Part shown: in pieces, positions 1-11,025 of the stretch
Position numbering within the stretch: the first letter of the stretch is position 1
Layout of the letters: every line of letters starts with the position of its first letter
DNA from: Cyanidiococcus yangmingshanensis
Taxonomy: Eukaryota; Rhodophyta; Bangiophyceae; Cyanidiales; Cyanidiaceae
Length of the DNA: 64,000 nucleotides
Direction: 5' to 3'
Assembly (NCBI GenBank): GCA_013995675.1
Contig: VWRR01000001.1
Span: 868,001 to 932,000, forward strand
Notes under the pieces: model-generated
The model's database searches: none
What the model saw: the letters and a program-made list of their open reading frames with translations, nothing else
Told to the model about the DNA's origin: nothing
Made by a program: the position numbers and the translations under genes

Positions 1-1268
1 CAGACCGCAGCCTGTGCCTGAATGCGATCGGACCTAGAGACCTTTTAGCGTCCTGGTCATTCGAGGATGCATTGACATCGCCACTTGGGCAGATAAACTG
101 GATCCTTGGAGGCCTCGAGACCATTTGTTTCGCCCCTGAGCACATGGCTCCGCAAGCGAGTTGAAACATGGGCTGCATGAATCATTCACGCCTCAATATG
201 GATTCTCTGCGCTGTATCGAGAGAGCGTCTCCAGAGCGATCTTTCCGAAGCGGCAGCTGGTCAGTGACTCCATAGAGTCCATGGTGGATTGCGTCAACAT
301 CGAGCCAACGGACAACAAGACGAAGAAGCACCCCGCCAGCGGAAATTATCGGCTTGTCCGCCTTCTCCTTTCTAACGAAAACGTCCCTAGCGCTTTCATC
401 TGCATGCAAACACCTCGAGTCACGAGCTCACTCGCGACGCGATCCCGAGAAAACGTCGTCTCATCGAAAAAACCCGATTCCATCCCAAGTCGCCAATCAG
501 AGTCTGTCGGGAGGCTCTGGATGGATCGACGATTCCGAGCGGAGTCTCCTCACATCAAGTTTGCTCGATGCATTCCAACAAGTACATACATATACGTATA
601 TATCTACATGCGACATGCTGGCTTGCATGCATCCATCGTGACTGAATCGGCGCTGCCCCAAAGCATGCACACGCCCAAGCGATAGAGACGATCCCTGTTC
701 ATCGCCACCTGCATGCATGAGACAGCGCACGCATAAACAACCGCTCATCAATGGAATCACACGCTTCGATCGCGCTCACCCAAGCGTCATCGCATCTGTT
801 TTCAACAAAAACTTCATCGTGCCTGGAGCTTGCGCTGAACGCCTGATCCGACCGATGAACAGGACACCACCAGGTCCAGGTTGGCCATACGGACCCGACG
901 CAGCGCCTGACCATGATGTGTGACGACCATTCGCGGCATCTCGTGTCGTGATCGGCGTCTGGGCTCAGCAGGCAGTGCACCCTCGATGCTGCTGAGACTG
1001 CATTTGGCGCGCTTTCTCTTGGCGATCGATGCTGCAAGGCCGATTTCATGCTTGATTTGCGCGGGCGATTTCCGTCAACGGAGCGAGGAACGGCGGGCGT
1101 CGAGATTTTTATTCCGTTTTGGCCTGTACCGGACAAGCGTTTTTCAACGCTCTGCGTGCGCGCTCCATGCAGGAAATAATTCAGTTTAGCGTATCTACGA
1201 CGATCTTTTCGGGGGGTTCCAATCTCTTTCGTTCTGGAAAGAGGGAACGTTGTTGTGTTGGTGCTGGT
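1..1268. other. non-coding stretch, no gene seen
   Basis: Both strands carry only short open frames with no recognisable domain. The stretch has several copies of the self-complementary word GCATGC (for example near 628 and 712) and an alternating AT-rich patch near 583-612. The 3' part probably holds the promoter of the gene starting at 1269. I see no RNA gene. Confidence 0.5.
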
Positions 1269-2477
1269 ATGTCAGCGGTTGTGAGTGGCAGGGGCTCTGT
1301 TCCCTTGCGGTCGTTGGGGGCACCAGCGCAAGCGCGTTCCACGCCCCAGGTGCCAAAGCGTTCCGGTGTGCTGCGTTGTCTCATGAGTGACGGAACTAGT
1401 CCTGAAGGGAGTTGGAAGGCAGCAAGTGATCGAGATGAACGCTGCGACGCGAGCAGCGCGACAGAGCAGGAGACCAGGGGTGAGCGCAAGTTCCCCGACG
1501 CCGAGTACGGTGGCACGCATACCTCTGGCCAGCGAGTTCGGTCCATCTGCGCGTCTGCGCCTGTACACGATAGCGACGAGCTATTGATCCGCGACTTTGC
1601 CACGGATCGTTCTGTACGAACCATCCTCTACTACATGGCCGAGTTCCATGACGAACCCGCGCTGCGCTGGATTCTCGACTTTGACCAGTACGGCAGTAGC
1701 TTTCCGAGCACTGCGGACCGCGCATCCCGTTATCAACAGGCGTACCATTTCTTGCGGAATACTGTCGAGTATTTGAGCGGGATGATGGCAGCGCCATCCG
1801 AGACGCACACGATGGTTGTGGGGACTCGAATTAAGCGCGAGTTCACCTTCACGTTGGAGCCGTTCCGCTATGCTCAGCGCATCATGGCGGCGAGAGAGTC
1901 CATTTCTGAGGAGCTTCGTCGAGACCTCGGTCTTGTAATCTCCGAAAACAACGAGATTCTTTCCGAGCTCTACCATGAACAGAGTGGACAAGCCCATCAA
2001 GCACAACGCATTCTTGATCATGACGACTTTACCACAGACGCGTCGCCCTTGAGATACTACAATTATCGATACATGAAGGCGTTGTTAACGAGGCGAGCAA
2101 CGGCACGTTTTCTGAACCGGTTGCGTTTTGAAGGACGGCACGCCGAACACGACTGGTTGAGCAAATGGCCACGCTGGGAGCAGGAGGTACAAGATGGCGA
2201 CGATCTCATTCGGTCTCTGCTGCGTCTCGGTCATGTTCGATGTGAAGGGCAGAAATTCTTCTGCGAGACTCACGATCGGGTCGTGGTGCGCGACGGTGTT
2301 GGCGCTCGCACCGAAACCTCCGTCTCTTTCATGCCAAGCGACTTTGTCAATGAGCTCCTGATCTTGCGAGCGTTACTGGCGCGTGAATGGAGGTCGCATC
2401 TCGCTCCGGAGAAGATCAAAGCAGAGCATCTGGCTATCCTACGTGACCATCTCAGGCGCTCGATTCCAGGCCAGTGA
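1269..2477 (+). CDS. two-repeat DUF760-like protein, probably plastid targeted
   Basis: Open for 402 codons from the ATG at 1269; the frame also runs upstream to 1119. This start is preferred because the first 40 residues (MSAVVSGRGSVPLRSL and on) are rich in S, R, A and P and poor in acidic residues, like a plastid transit peptide. The mature part consists of two similar halves, each a helix, a second helix, a short beta-like stretch and a long helix. The last part of each aligns: EFTFTLEPFRYAQRIMAARE in the first and ETSVSFMPSDFVNELLILRA in the second. That order resembles the DUF760 domain of plant plastid proteins, which has no assigned reaction. A resemblance of single helices to the Rubisco chaperone RbcX was considered but is weaker. 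The reading frame is intact. Function unknown. Confidence 0.55.
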   Translation: MSAVVSGRGSVPLRSLGAPAQARSTPQVPKRSGVLRCLMSDGTSPEGSWKAASDRDERCDASSATEQETRGERKFPDAEYGGTHTSGQRVRSICASAPVHDSDELLIRDFATDRSVRTILYYMAEFHDEPALRWILDFDQYGSSFPSTADRASRYQQAYHFLRNTVEYLSGMMAAPSETHTMVVGTRIKREFTFTLEPFRYAQRIMAARESISEELRRDLGLVISENNEILSELYHEQSGQAHQAQRILDHDDFTTDASPLRYYNYRYMKALLTRRATARFLNRLRFEGRHAEHDWLSKWPRWEQEVQDGDDLIRSLLRLGHVRCEGQKFFCETHDRVVVRDGVGARTETSVSFMPSDFVNELLILRALLAREWRSHLAPEKIKAEHLAILRDHLRRSIPGQ

Positions 2478-3576
2478 AAAGATCTTTTGTGCAGAGAAAC
2501 GACGGGTAAATAAGCGGTCCGAATGGTGGTGGTTGTGCCTGTGGAAGTCTCTCTCAACGACCATTGGAATTGGTCTTTCGGAGGGGCTGCTGGACCTTGT
2601 CATGGATAGCGGTTCGATCGACACGTCCTAGCGTTCCACACAAAGTCAAGCTTTTGTACGGTACAGAGCGGGGCTTTTCGAATGTTTTCGTTGCAGGAAT
2701 TTCGTTCAAATGTAAATTGCTTCCCCCGCGAACCTTTTGAAGATGTTCATGGTCCAGGACCCTGGTCCTGGATGTTTCGTGATCAACGAATCGAGTCCGA
2801 CGCCGAGGACAACACTGGAACAGGCGGTGGCGTGCGAAGCTGACCAAGACCAGAGCGTTACGGATCGAGAATGCGAAGCGTTGCGTTCTCCAACCAGGTC
2901 TCGTTCATTTCGGAGCGGCTCGGGACGAATCATCTCGGGTCTGGTACGAGCAGAACAAGCTGGCAGGGTCGCTTCGAATGTGGCAGCCTCGAGCTCAATC
3001 CGAATCGGTAGAATCCATTGTAGCTCGTGAACAGTCCCGAGCAAGCATTGCTCTGGAGAGTGAGCATTGGATGTCTTTGGTGTTGCGCAGAGAATCCCGA
3101 TCAGTGCAGTGCACCTGATTCGATTCTCGCACATAATGAGCGTCTCCTTCAAAGGGGTGCAGGATACATGCAACCAGCGAATACCGAACATGCAGTGACG
3201 GGTCCGATTCATTTCCGTTGTACGTCAGCGCATATGATCGAGGTTGATGGCGCGCACGAGGAAATGACGTGTCGCGCACATTTCGAGGCACTGTCCCTCT
3301 TTACGATCCATTGTGATGTCCAGGCATCGAAACGGAGATTTGCCTGGTCTCGTGAACAGCATGCGTATCGATTGATGCGAGCCGGTCTTGTTGCATGTCG
3401 CATGAAACGGCTTGGAGAGCCGATCGACACCACTCCAGATCCGTCCTGTTATTGTCAGCGACCGGTGAACAGGGGCAGCGCTCATGTGTGTTGCACGCTG
3501 CGTTCTGGCCGTGACGGCGAGAGGCGTTTTCGGGACGCCCTAAGCTGCTCGCTGGCGCGCTGAACCATCGGCAAAA
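2478..3576. other. inter-gene stretch with unassigned open frames
   Basis: The stretch lies between two convergent genes. Several overlapping frames of 70-178 codons exist, the longest on the plus strand at 3027-3563, but none shows a known domain. A plus-strand frame without ATG from about 2820 to 3115 has protein-like composition (W, E and R rich). A broken or short unknown gene here cannot be excluded. Confidence 0.35.
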
Positions 3577-5868
3577 TCATTTGGCCTCGCCGTATCGGCT
3601 CCCGTGCCAGAGCCGTTCGCGTAACTCGTCCATGCGAGCCTCGACTTTGTATTTAACCTCTCGAACTAGGGGCTGTTCGCGAATGCGCTGCACCTGACGT
3701 CGTAAGAGGAGCTCCAGTGCGGCGGCGCGTCGACAATGCGGCCCATACGTGCGGTTCATATGGGGCACCTCGACCAGCACCAGAAACAATACATGAAGCA
3801 CCTGGGAGCAGAGGGCGAACCAGAAGGCTCGCCAGCTGGCTGCCGCCAGACTTAGTCCGTACATCCATAGATAGCCAAGTACACAGTCTGGATTGTTCAA
3901 GTATCGATAGATGCCCGCATAAGACGGCCGTAACAATGCCTCTACTGAAGTTGGACGCTTCCAGGGGCCGCTATGATGCGAAAGCGCACACGGCTCTAGG
4001 AAAAAGTCCCCATAAAACCAACCGTAATCTCCGAGAATGCGGTATGCGGATATCGAGGAGGAGGCGCCAACAAGGATGAGCGCGGATCCGCCGACCAAAG
4101 CAGCAGTGCGACCCGAAACCAGAGACCACATGGAGGGGATGCGAATGGGCTCCGCTTCGTGGAGCGCAAGCATCACGAACACCAAGTGGTTCATGACGAG
4201 GCTCATGTTGAACGTGCGTTGCCACTGGCGGAATGCCTCCGCGGCACAATGGCCACGCTCTTCAAAATGACGCGTCCACCAGCGCCGAGTGCTCTGTAGG
4301 AACAGTACTGTTCCTAGGCCAAACCAGTGAAAGACCATCCAACCGATGACCTGCATGGAAGTAGTAACGGCGTGTCAAGCTCCATCCCGATAGCGCTGGA
4401 GTCAAGATTGTCATGAACGCCAATATCAGCAACGATAAATCTGAATTTCGAAAAGGATCTAGGTTCGCGAGCACAACAGCCTCCTTCTCGATATTGTCCC
4501 GGGAGCAGCAAGACGCTGTGCAAGCCCTCTCGCCGAGGCTGTTGCTAGAGGTTGCTGGACCCTGTGCTCTTTCACTAGGGCCAGTATATTTTTTGGATGT
4601 GCGGCTCCTCCACACACATGAGAAATAACAACTGGGACGTATGGGCAATCAGAGACACAATCAATAGGGTGTAGGACCGACAGATCAAGCTAAAGCCAGT
4701 AGTATGCAGTGTAACCCACAGTGTACATAGGGTGGGGGAAAAGTTCGAAGACGCCGTCAAACGTGAGCTCGCCCTCCATGAGGAAGAAAAAGTCACCCCA
4801 GTACCAGGCGAAATCACCGACGACACGATGTGCGCTGGTTTTCGCCCAAAACGAAAAGCCAATGAGCGCCGCACCCAGCAGGTAGCAGAGCCACATGTCG
4901 GGACGCAGAAACCAATTCTCCACTACCGGCCAATGAAATACTCGATAGCACAGCAGCAAATAGGACCAACCATCGTTCGCTAGGATGATCGTGGCCAAAC
5001 ATCGGAAAGCGACCCAGGCTTCGAAATCGACCGGCAGCAGCTGCTGTTGTCGCCGCGTCTCTGCGTCCACTGGGGGCTCGCCCGATGACCTCGGCTCCAA
5101 TACGATGGAGCTCCGAAAACATCTCCGAACCCAACGCTTCCACACTGGCGACAAATTCGTCCACCAATGCGTCATCACAGCACGTTGCGACTGCATACGT
5201 AAGAGACACCCGAGGCCAACATTGTAGGCCAGGCGCCAACAGAAAAAAAGCATCACCGAAGCGACAACGCCATTCGAACGACTATTTGACTGTGGATCGG
5301 CACACCACGAGTCCAGCACAGGAAACCATCGCACTGTTGCTAGGAGCTGAAGCAGCAAAAGTATATGCAGGAGGTATTCGAGCGGGCCCCAGCTCCAGGC
5401 ATCGAATACCAGTGCGGTCATGCTTTTGGTGGCTGGTACTCGAAACCGCTCGCTCGATATGAGGCCTGTCCCGTAACGTGGTCGCAACGATTCAGTCTTC
5501 ACAGATAGAACTGGTACACTGCTGTGCGTTAACGACGAACACGAAACAGCCGGAGCGCCCTCCGTGGCCGACACCGTCGTCGCCAAACCGCCAACCAATT
5601 GGCTCTCCGCAGCTTTCTCGCCAATCATCGAGGCATGAAATCGTGTCTGCACGGAAGTTTGGGTGAGATCATCCGTGTCTGAACGCAGACACGATCCAAG
5701 AGCACGTCGTCTGGCCCTCGCGTCCCCCGAGCGGAGCGAGCTCGCCTCATCGGAAAGCGATGAGGTCGACGGCGCACGGCTTGGAGTGCGTCTGCTTTTC
5801 CGCCCCCTCTGGTTTCTTCTGCGTCCAGCAAGGGTATGCAGCTCTGCATCATCCATGCCAAGCTCCAT
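3577..5868 (-). CDS. CHO2: phosphatidylethanolamine N-methyltransferase, CHO2 type, in four frame segments
   Basis: CHO2 enzymes methylate phosphatidylethanolamine with S-adenosylmethionine in the ER membrane on the way to phosphatidylcholine. From the ATG at 5868 an N-terminal Ser/Arg-rich region is followed by several hydrophobic segments and the family motif FPHPMYTVGYTAYY. The next expected residues (GFSLICRSY, then EEPHIQKIY) continue in the next frame, then GPSERAQGP in another, and the second half (FHWFGLGTVLFLQS, WTRHF, second methyltransferase-like unit) in a fourth. Each step needs one base skipped, near 4698, 4583 and 4360. The first two sites share TAC-T-GGC followed shortly by TAG. 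Corrected length is about 762 residues, a little shorter than yeast Cho2. Sequence error, real decay or frameshifting are all possible; the homology is clear across all parts. Confidence 0.85.
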
Positions 5869-6802
5869 ACCGCACACAAAACTTGGTTGCGTTCGGCACG
5901 ATTAGCCTCGTGCGTCGTCTGGCGGACAACGACACGCAGACGACAACCTGGCGCGCCTGGGCACGCATGCGCCCCAGATGGGATGCGTGCGCGTGCACGC
6001 ATGGTGGCTGGTTTGTGGCGAGCGATGCGCGACGAAGGCGGGCCACGCGCCAGCCGGCCTTTTGATCATCGCCATCGCGATCGCGCCGTCGCCCTTTGGC
6101 AACGGGCCAACAGACCGAGAGCGATTGAGACGAAACGCAATTTTTCTGTATGTTTTGGACATGCGTGGGCGAACCCCACGGGGCGCATGCGATGATACGG
6201 CGTTCTCGCCGTGGTCGTGCCGCGGACCAGGATGCGCATGTGCATGGTCTGTGTTGGTGCATCCGGCGATGAGGCAACGAGTTGCTGTGGTGCCACTCTG
6301 GTCGCCGTGTCTCGCTGGGGCACTCTTATCGCTCTCGGTCACTGGTCGAGCGAGCGAGGGGAGACGGTGAGACCGAAGCACCGGATCATTGGGCTAGGGC
6401 CAGCGATCGAGAGCCATCCTCCACAGCCGACATGAGACAAGTCAGACATACACTCGTCTCGAGTCGATTATTCTGAAATTGTTTTCAAACAGAGAACCAC
6501 AAGGATTGCAAGGACCAGGCGTGTAGCTGCGATATGCTATCCCTGTCCGTACTCGGTGTCAGCCGGGGCCTGTCTCGGGTACCAGTTGCGCGAATGGTCA
6601 TGACTGACGGCGCGAACCGCAAGGCGAGCGCTGTTTAGAGAGCACGCTCCATTCGGGTTTCGGGTGACGAGTTGCGATCCTGGGTCCTGTTTGCGATCCA
6701 TCGGCACCGACGGGCGCATCGCTTTACTTGACTCACAGAGGCGATGTGTCCGCCGGTCTCCTCGGGAGCGTTCGAAAGGCCATCCGCCTCTGTTTATGGA
6801 TT
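5869..6802. other. inter-gene stretch
   Basis: This holds the 5' flank of CHO2 and the 3' flank of DXS (both minus strand). Overlapping open frames of 70-160 codons on both strands around 5850-6440 reflect GC-rich DNA poor in stop codons; they show no conserved domain and no common frame. No RNA gene was recognised. Confidence 0.5.
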
Positions 6803-9125
6803 TCAGTTTCCAGCCCGCAAATTGCGTGTTGGGGAGGTTCCTCCAGAAGTGTTCAAGGTGCCGTTGGATCCAAAACGTAAACTGCCCTTGCCGACGAGTT
6901 GTAGGGCTGTCCGCACGATGTGCGCTGCCGATAGGCCCGCCTCCTCGTACTGCTTCCGATTGGGTGCCAGCTTCGATGAACACATCTGGGATGACCATTG
7001 GGCGTACTTTGCACTGACCATCATCCAAGAGTCCATTCAAAGCTGCATAATGTAATACGTGGTCACCGAAACCCCCAATACTGCCCTCCTCGACAGTAAT
7101 CAGCACATCATGATTCCGAATGAGTCGACGAATCAAATCTGTGTCCAGCGGTTTCATGAAGCGAGCATCCGCCACGGTGGACGGAACCTGCATCCCCTCC
7201 AGTTGCTCTGCTGCCTGCACTGCTTCCAGCAATCGGGTCCCGATCGAGAGGATCGCTACTCCACGGGACGCGCCTGGCACATCGCCGGTTCCAACAGCCT
7301 GCTTCTCCCGAATGACCCGTCCCTTGCCGACGGGAAGCACTTTGCCCCGTGTTGGGAGCGCATCCATATCGTAACCGAAACGCTCACGAAGCACGTCGAG
7401 TCCAATAGCAGTTCCACGCGGATACCGCACCGCGCATGGGCCATCGTCGTACGCACGCGCAGTTGCTACCATATGTATGAGCTCGACTTCGTCACTAGGT
7501 GCCATGATCATCATGTTCGGAACACAAGCCAAATATGCTAAATCAAACGTGCCATGATGTGTTGGCCCATCGTTGCCGACAAGACCAGCTCGGTCAAGAA
7601 TAAAGCGCACTGGGAGCTTTTGCAAGGCCACATCATGAACGACCTGATCATACGCGCGTTGCAAAAAAGTCGAATAAATGCAACAGAACGGCTTAAACCC
7701 TTGAATCGCTAGTCCAGCTGCAAAGGTTACCGCATGCTGCTCGGCGATCCCAACGTCGAAGCAGCGCGTCGGGTGTGCCTCCCCAAAGGCGCCCATACCT
7801 GTGCCACCTGGCATCGCTGCAGTGATGCCGATAATGCGACGATCCTCATCGGCTTCAGCAATGAGCGCCTTGGCGAAGACAGCGGTGTAACTCGGAGGTG
7901 AGTACGCTGGAACGATTTGCTTGCCCGTAGCCAGATCAAATTTTGAAACGCCGTGATATTTGTCAAAGGCAACTTCGGCGGGCGGGTAACCGCGTCCTTT
8001 CTCAGTTTTCACATGAAGCAAGATAGGCTTGTTCCCAGGCGCATCACGAATGTTGCGCAGAACGTTCACCAATACATCCATATCATGGCCGTCGACTGGA
8101 CCGACGTAATAGAAGCCCAGCTCTTCAAAGAGGGTCGCGCGATTACCACCGGCGCCTTGCGCGACCCAAGCTCGGGCGTACTCGTCCAGTTGCGCGGCTG
8201 TGCGCTGCAAAGGGTCTGGGAAAAGGCGCGAAAACTCCTTCGCCAGCGTGCGAACGTCCTGGAATTCTTTGCTAGTAAGCAAGCGTGACGTGTAACCGCT
8301 GAGTGCTCCAGCAGGACCCGTCCCAGCTGCAGACTTGGTCCCGGTTGGCAGACTCACCTGCCCATTATCGTTCAAGATGACAATCACCCGCGAGTTCAGG
8401 TAGCCAGCGTTATTCATAGCCTCGTAGGCCATTCCACCCGTGAGGGCTCCATCCCCGATAACCGCTATGGAGTGGTGCTTCTTTCCCGCTAGATCCCGTC
8501 CGACTGCAATGCCTAGTGCTGCTGAAATCGATGTCGACGAATGGCCTGCACCGAAAACGTCATATTCACTTTCAGCTCTCCGGGTGAAACCGCTGATTCC
8601 GCCAGTCTTCCTCAGCGTATGCATCCGATGTCGCCGACCCGTCAGAATCTTGTGAGGATACGTCTGATGACTCACATCCCAGATGACCGCATCTTCCGGC
8701 GTATTGAAAACATAATGCAACGCAATCGTGAGCTCAACAACGCCCAACGAAGCACCCAGGTGCCCGCCAGTCTTGCTTACAGCCCGCAGCACTTCCCAGC
8801 GCAGCTCGTGTGCTAACTGCTTCAGTTCTCCGACAGTGAAGTGACGCATATCCGCAGGGAAACGCACTGCATCTAATAGCGGCGTGCTCAGCGGCGCTGC
8901 ACTCGTGTATTCGGGATTATGACTCGCTCCGGCAGCGCCGTCATCGACCGCGACAAGCCAGGAGGCGGACCGACGCCACGCCCGTGCTGAGCGTTTCAGA
9001 AGCAACTGCTTGCGTACACACGCACACGTACCCGCCTCTGGACCAGAACTGGCCGTACCACACTTGGTTCGCGGATGCCAGTCCCCCGGCGAAACTACAA
9101 ACGCAAAAGGTCGCAACGCCTCCAT
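6803..9125 (-). CDS. DXS: 1-deoxy-D-xylulose-5-phosphate synthase, plastid
   Basis: DXS condenses pyruvate and glyceraldehyde 3-phosphate with thiamine diphosphate, the first step of the plastid MEP isoprenoid pathway. The ATG at 9125 gives a 60-90 residue Arg/Ser/Ala-rich transit peptide. The ThDP site is visible as [18 protein letters not shown] and ILNDN (GDG at residue 224, NDN at 252), the catalytic His region as [10 protein letters not shown], and the transketolase-like pyrimidine domain as [16 protein letters not shown]. Near the C terminus the frame must change once: after FIEAGTQSE the family sequence continues as [13 protein letters not shown] one base further on (extra base near 6953), ending at 6803. 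The uncorrected frame instead reads about 135 unrelated residues to 6537. Corrected length is about 773 residues, normal for a plastid DXS. Confidence 0.96.
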
Positions 9126-9798
9126 GAACTGCAGTACACCCTTTCCGATCGCGGCGAAGAAACGTCACAACAGAGCACTTCCCCAAGTAACGAAGGCGCG
9201 AGAACCCAGCCGCACCGATCGAACTTGGAAGTCTCCAAGAAGCCAACAGATACACTCACCGTTTTCTTTCACAAAGATGTGTCGTTTCGATAATAACCGC
9301 AATGACTTGAGGAACGTGAAACGTCACCGAGTACCTGCAGACGAAGTAGGTGGCGTTGTCGGAGTGGCCACGTGAGCGCGCGGCCGCCTCATCGCATCGA
9401 GCGCGCCTCCGCCATCAGTGCGCAAACGAGCCGCGCCCATGAGCGCATCGCTGGAGCTTAGATGATCTTGGACTCGAACGTTCAAAACTTGAACTGTTGG
9501 ACATCGCGCTCGGGAGTCTGCGGCGACAGCCGCTGGCAGGGACACTTCCCGGCAGCAAGATCTGAGACAAGATGGTACTTTTCCGATTCAACTGGCCTTT
9601 ATAGGACTCACCACCGAGGGCGCCGTACCCTGGGCGCCGATTCGGGGCGTTCGCGGGCGCAACCGCTGGCGCCAGCGTCCTCCCATGGTCGCATGTTCGT
9701 TGAAAATGCCACATTTGATCTCGGGTTATCAGTGAACTCTCAGGATTCATGAGTCGTGTCTAATCATGCACGGTCATCTGTGCAATTGCCATTCATCC
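9126..9798. other. inter-gene stretch, 5' flank of DXS
   Basis: This separates the A43 stop from the DXS start, both minus strand. It should contain the DXS promoter. Short open frames on both strands have no recognisable domain. No TATA-like element convinced me. Confidence 0.45.
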
Positions 9799-11025
9799 TC
9801 AAGTTCGTGTAGACTCGCGCATTGGCCGTTTCCTTGTGCTGCTTTGCAGAGCAACAGACGTCTCCGGACTGATCATCCGTTCGTCAAACTGCTGTGCGTC
9901 TGAGGCGGCCGCCAACTCCGCAAGAGGATCCATAGAATCATCTCCGAGACTGAACAGTGAGTTATAGATTGCTCCAGAATTTGCAGACGACGTATCCAGA
10001 TCCTCATCCCCGATGCTCGAGCTGAAGCCGGGGGTAGAACTCCAAATACTTTCGCGATCCAGGGCGTCAGTGGCCGTCCCATAATCTTCGAAATCCATGA
10101 GAGAGGTCGATGTATCTGTTGGTGCTTTCGCAGGTGCCGCGACCCACAATTTATCGAGATCCACGAGTTGGTTGAGCGCAGAGGCCATCAACCGTTCGCC
10201 CGTTGAGGTCGCTTGTTTTGCGATCCTCAAAAACCGTTCAACATCAGCTTGAAGGAGCTTGTCTTCGAATAATTCTTCATCCGGAAGTGTGTACTCGAGA
10301 GAAGGACTCGACGATGAGCCCGATGCTGCGCCACGAGCCGAAGCATAGACATTCTCGTTGGCTTGCGTGCCCTGAGTGCTGCCCCGAATCAGGAAAAGTC
10401 CGTTCGCGGCGAGCTGCACATCCTTGACCTGGAAGCAAACAACATGTCCCAAGCGAAGGTCTGCTTCCTGAGTGGTTGCTCCCGAAGTCTCAGAGCGATC
10501 CAGACAAGTCCAACAGTCTTTTTCACGTTGATATCTTCCACACATGTCCTCTTTGCCTATAGCCGCGTGGAATATACCAAAGACTCGTAAGGCTATATGC
10601 CGTGCGCCAAAGAAAACGACGCGTCCGTATAGGCGAGGGGGCGCTCTTGACACGGTCTCGCCAGGTGAGTCTGTTCCTATGCGACCAACGGGCACAAAAG
10701 GCGTGAAAACGAGCGCATCGACGTGAATGTGGATGTGGAGAAAGCCTCGGTCTGTGGCCCAGATATCGAGCATCGACTCAGGGGATATCCAGTCATGAGT
10801 CTGCTGCGATCGTTCTCGTCGAGTGCCTTGAGGTGGAAGCGCCTGCAACAGCACGATCGCGCCCTGAAGGATCGGATCGTACCGAAAGAGACGTCTCAGC
10901 AGCTGGCGACGAATTGCACTAAATAAAGCGTAGTCACTCCGCATCACCGCTGGACTCAGAGACAGACGTTCCTCCAAACGCACTCTTTTCCAAAGCGGGG
11001 ACTCGCTCAGCGTTCGAGGCAACAT
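9799..11025 (-). CDS. RPA43: RNA polymerase I subunit A43 (RPA43)-like
   Basis: A43 forms the Rpb7-like part of the Pol I stalk that contacts the initiation factor Rrn3 for rRNA transcription in the nucleolus. The intact 408-residue protein has an N-terminal Rpb7-N-like region (residues about 60-160), with LVFTPFVPVGRIG and then LYGRVVFFGARHIALRVFGI followed by FHAAIG, the pattern of A43 around the start of its OB domain. The family block LRLGHVVCFQVKDVQLAANG with FLIRG follows. The C-terminal third is acidic and Ser-rich (residues about 290-400), typical of the disordered tail of this family. The ATG at 11025 is the first in frame. The fold assignment is stronger than the exact orthology. 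Confidence 0.75.
   Translation of the reverse strand: MLPRTLSESPLWKRVRLEERLSLSPAVMRSDYALFSAIRRQLLRRLFRYDPILQGAIVLLQALPPQGTRRERSQQTHDWISPESMLDIWATDRGFLHIHIHVDALVFTPFVPVGRIGTDSPGETVSRAPPRLYGRVVFFGARHIALRVFGIFHAAIGKEDMCGRYQREKDCWTCLDRSETSGATTQEADLRLGHVVCFQVKDVQLAANGLFLIRGSTQGTQANENVYASARGAASGSSSSPSLEYTLPDEELFEDKLLQADVERFLRIAKQATSTGERLMASALNQLVDLDKLWVAAPAKAPTDTSTSLMDFEDYGTATDALDRESIWSSTPGFSSSIGDEDLDTSSANSGAIYNSLFSLGDDSMDPLAELAAASDAQQFDERMISPETSVALQSSTRKRPMRESTRT

Noticed and set aside
1269-2477. Assignment as an RbcX Rubisco chaperone
   Set aside because: Only single helices resemble RbcX; spacing between helices is much too long and the DUF760-like order fits better.
3577-4356. Separate short PEMT-like gene for the CHO2 second half
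   Set aside because: Both halves of the two-unit CHO2 family are adjacent in the right order and orientation with no room for a promoter.
5850-6440. Overlapping open frames of over 100 codons on both strands
   Set aside because: GC-rich DNA with few stops; no domain, no conserved start, no agreement between frames.
6537-6802. C-terminal extension of about 90 residues beyond the normal DXS end in the long open frame (about 135 residues after the change near 6953)
   Set aside because: The family ending lies in the next frame and stops at 6803; the long tail matches nothing.
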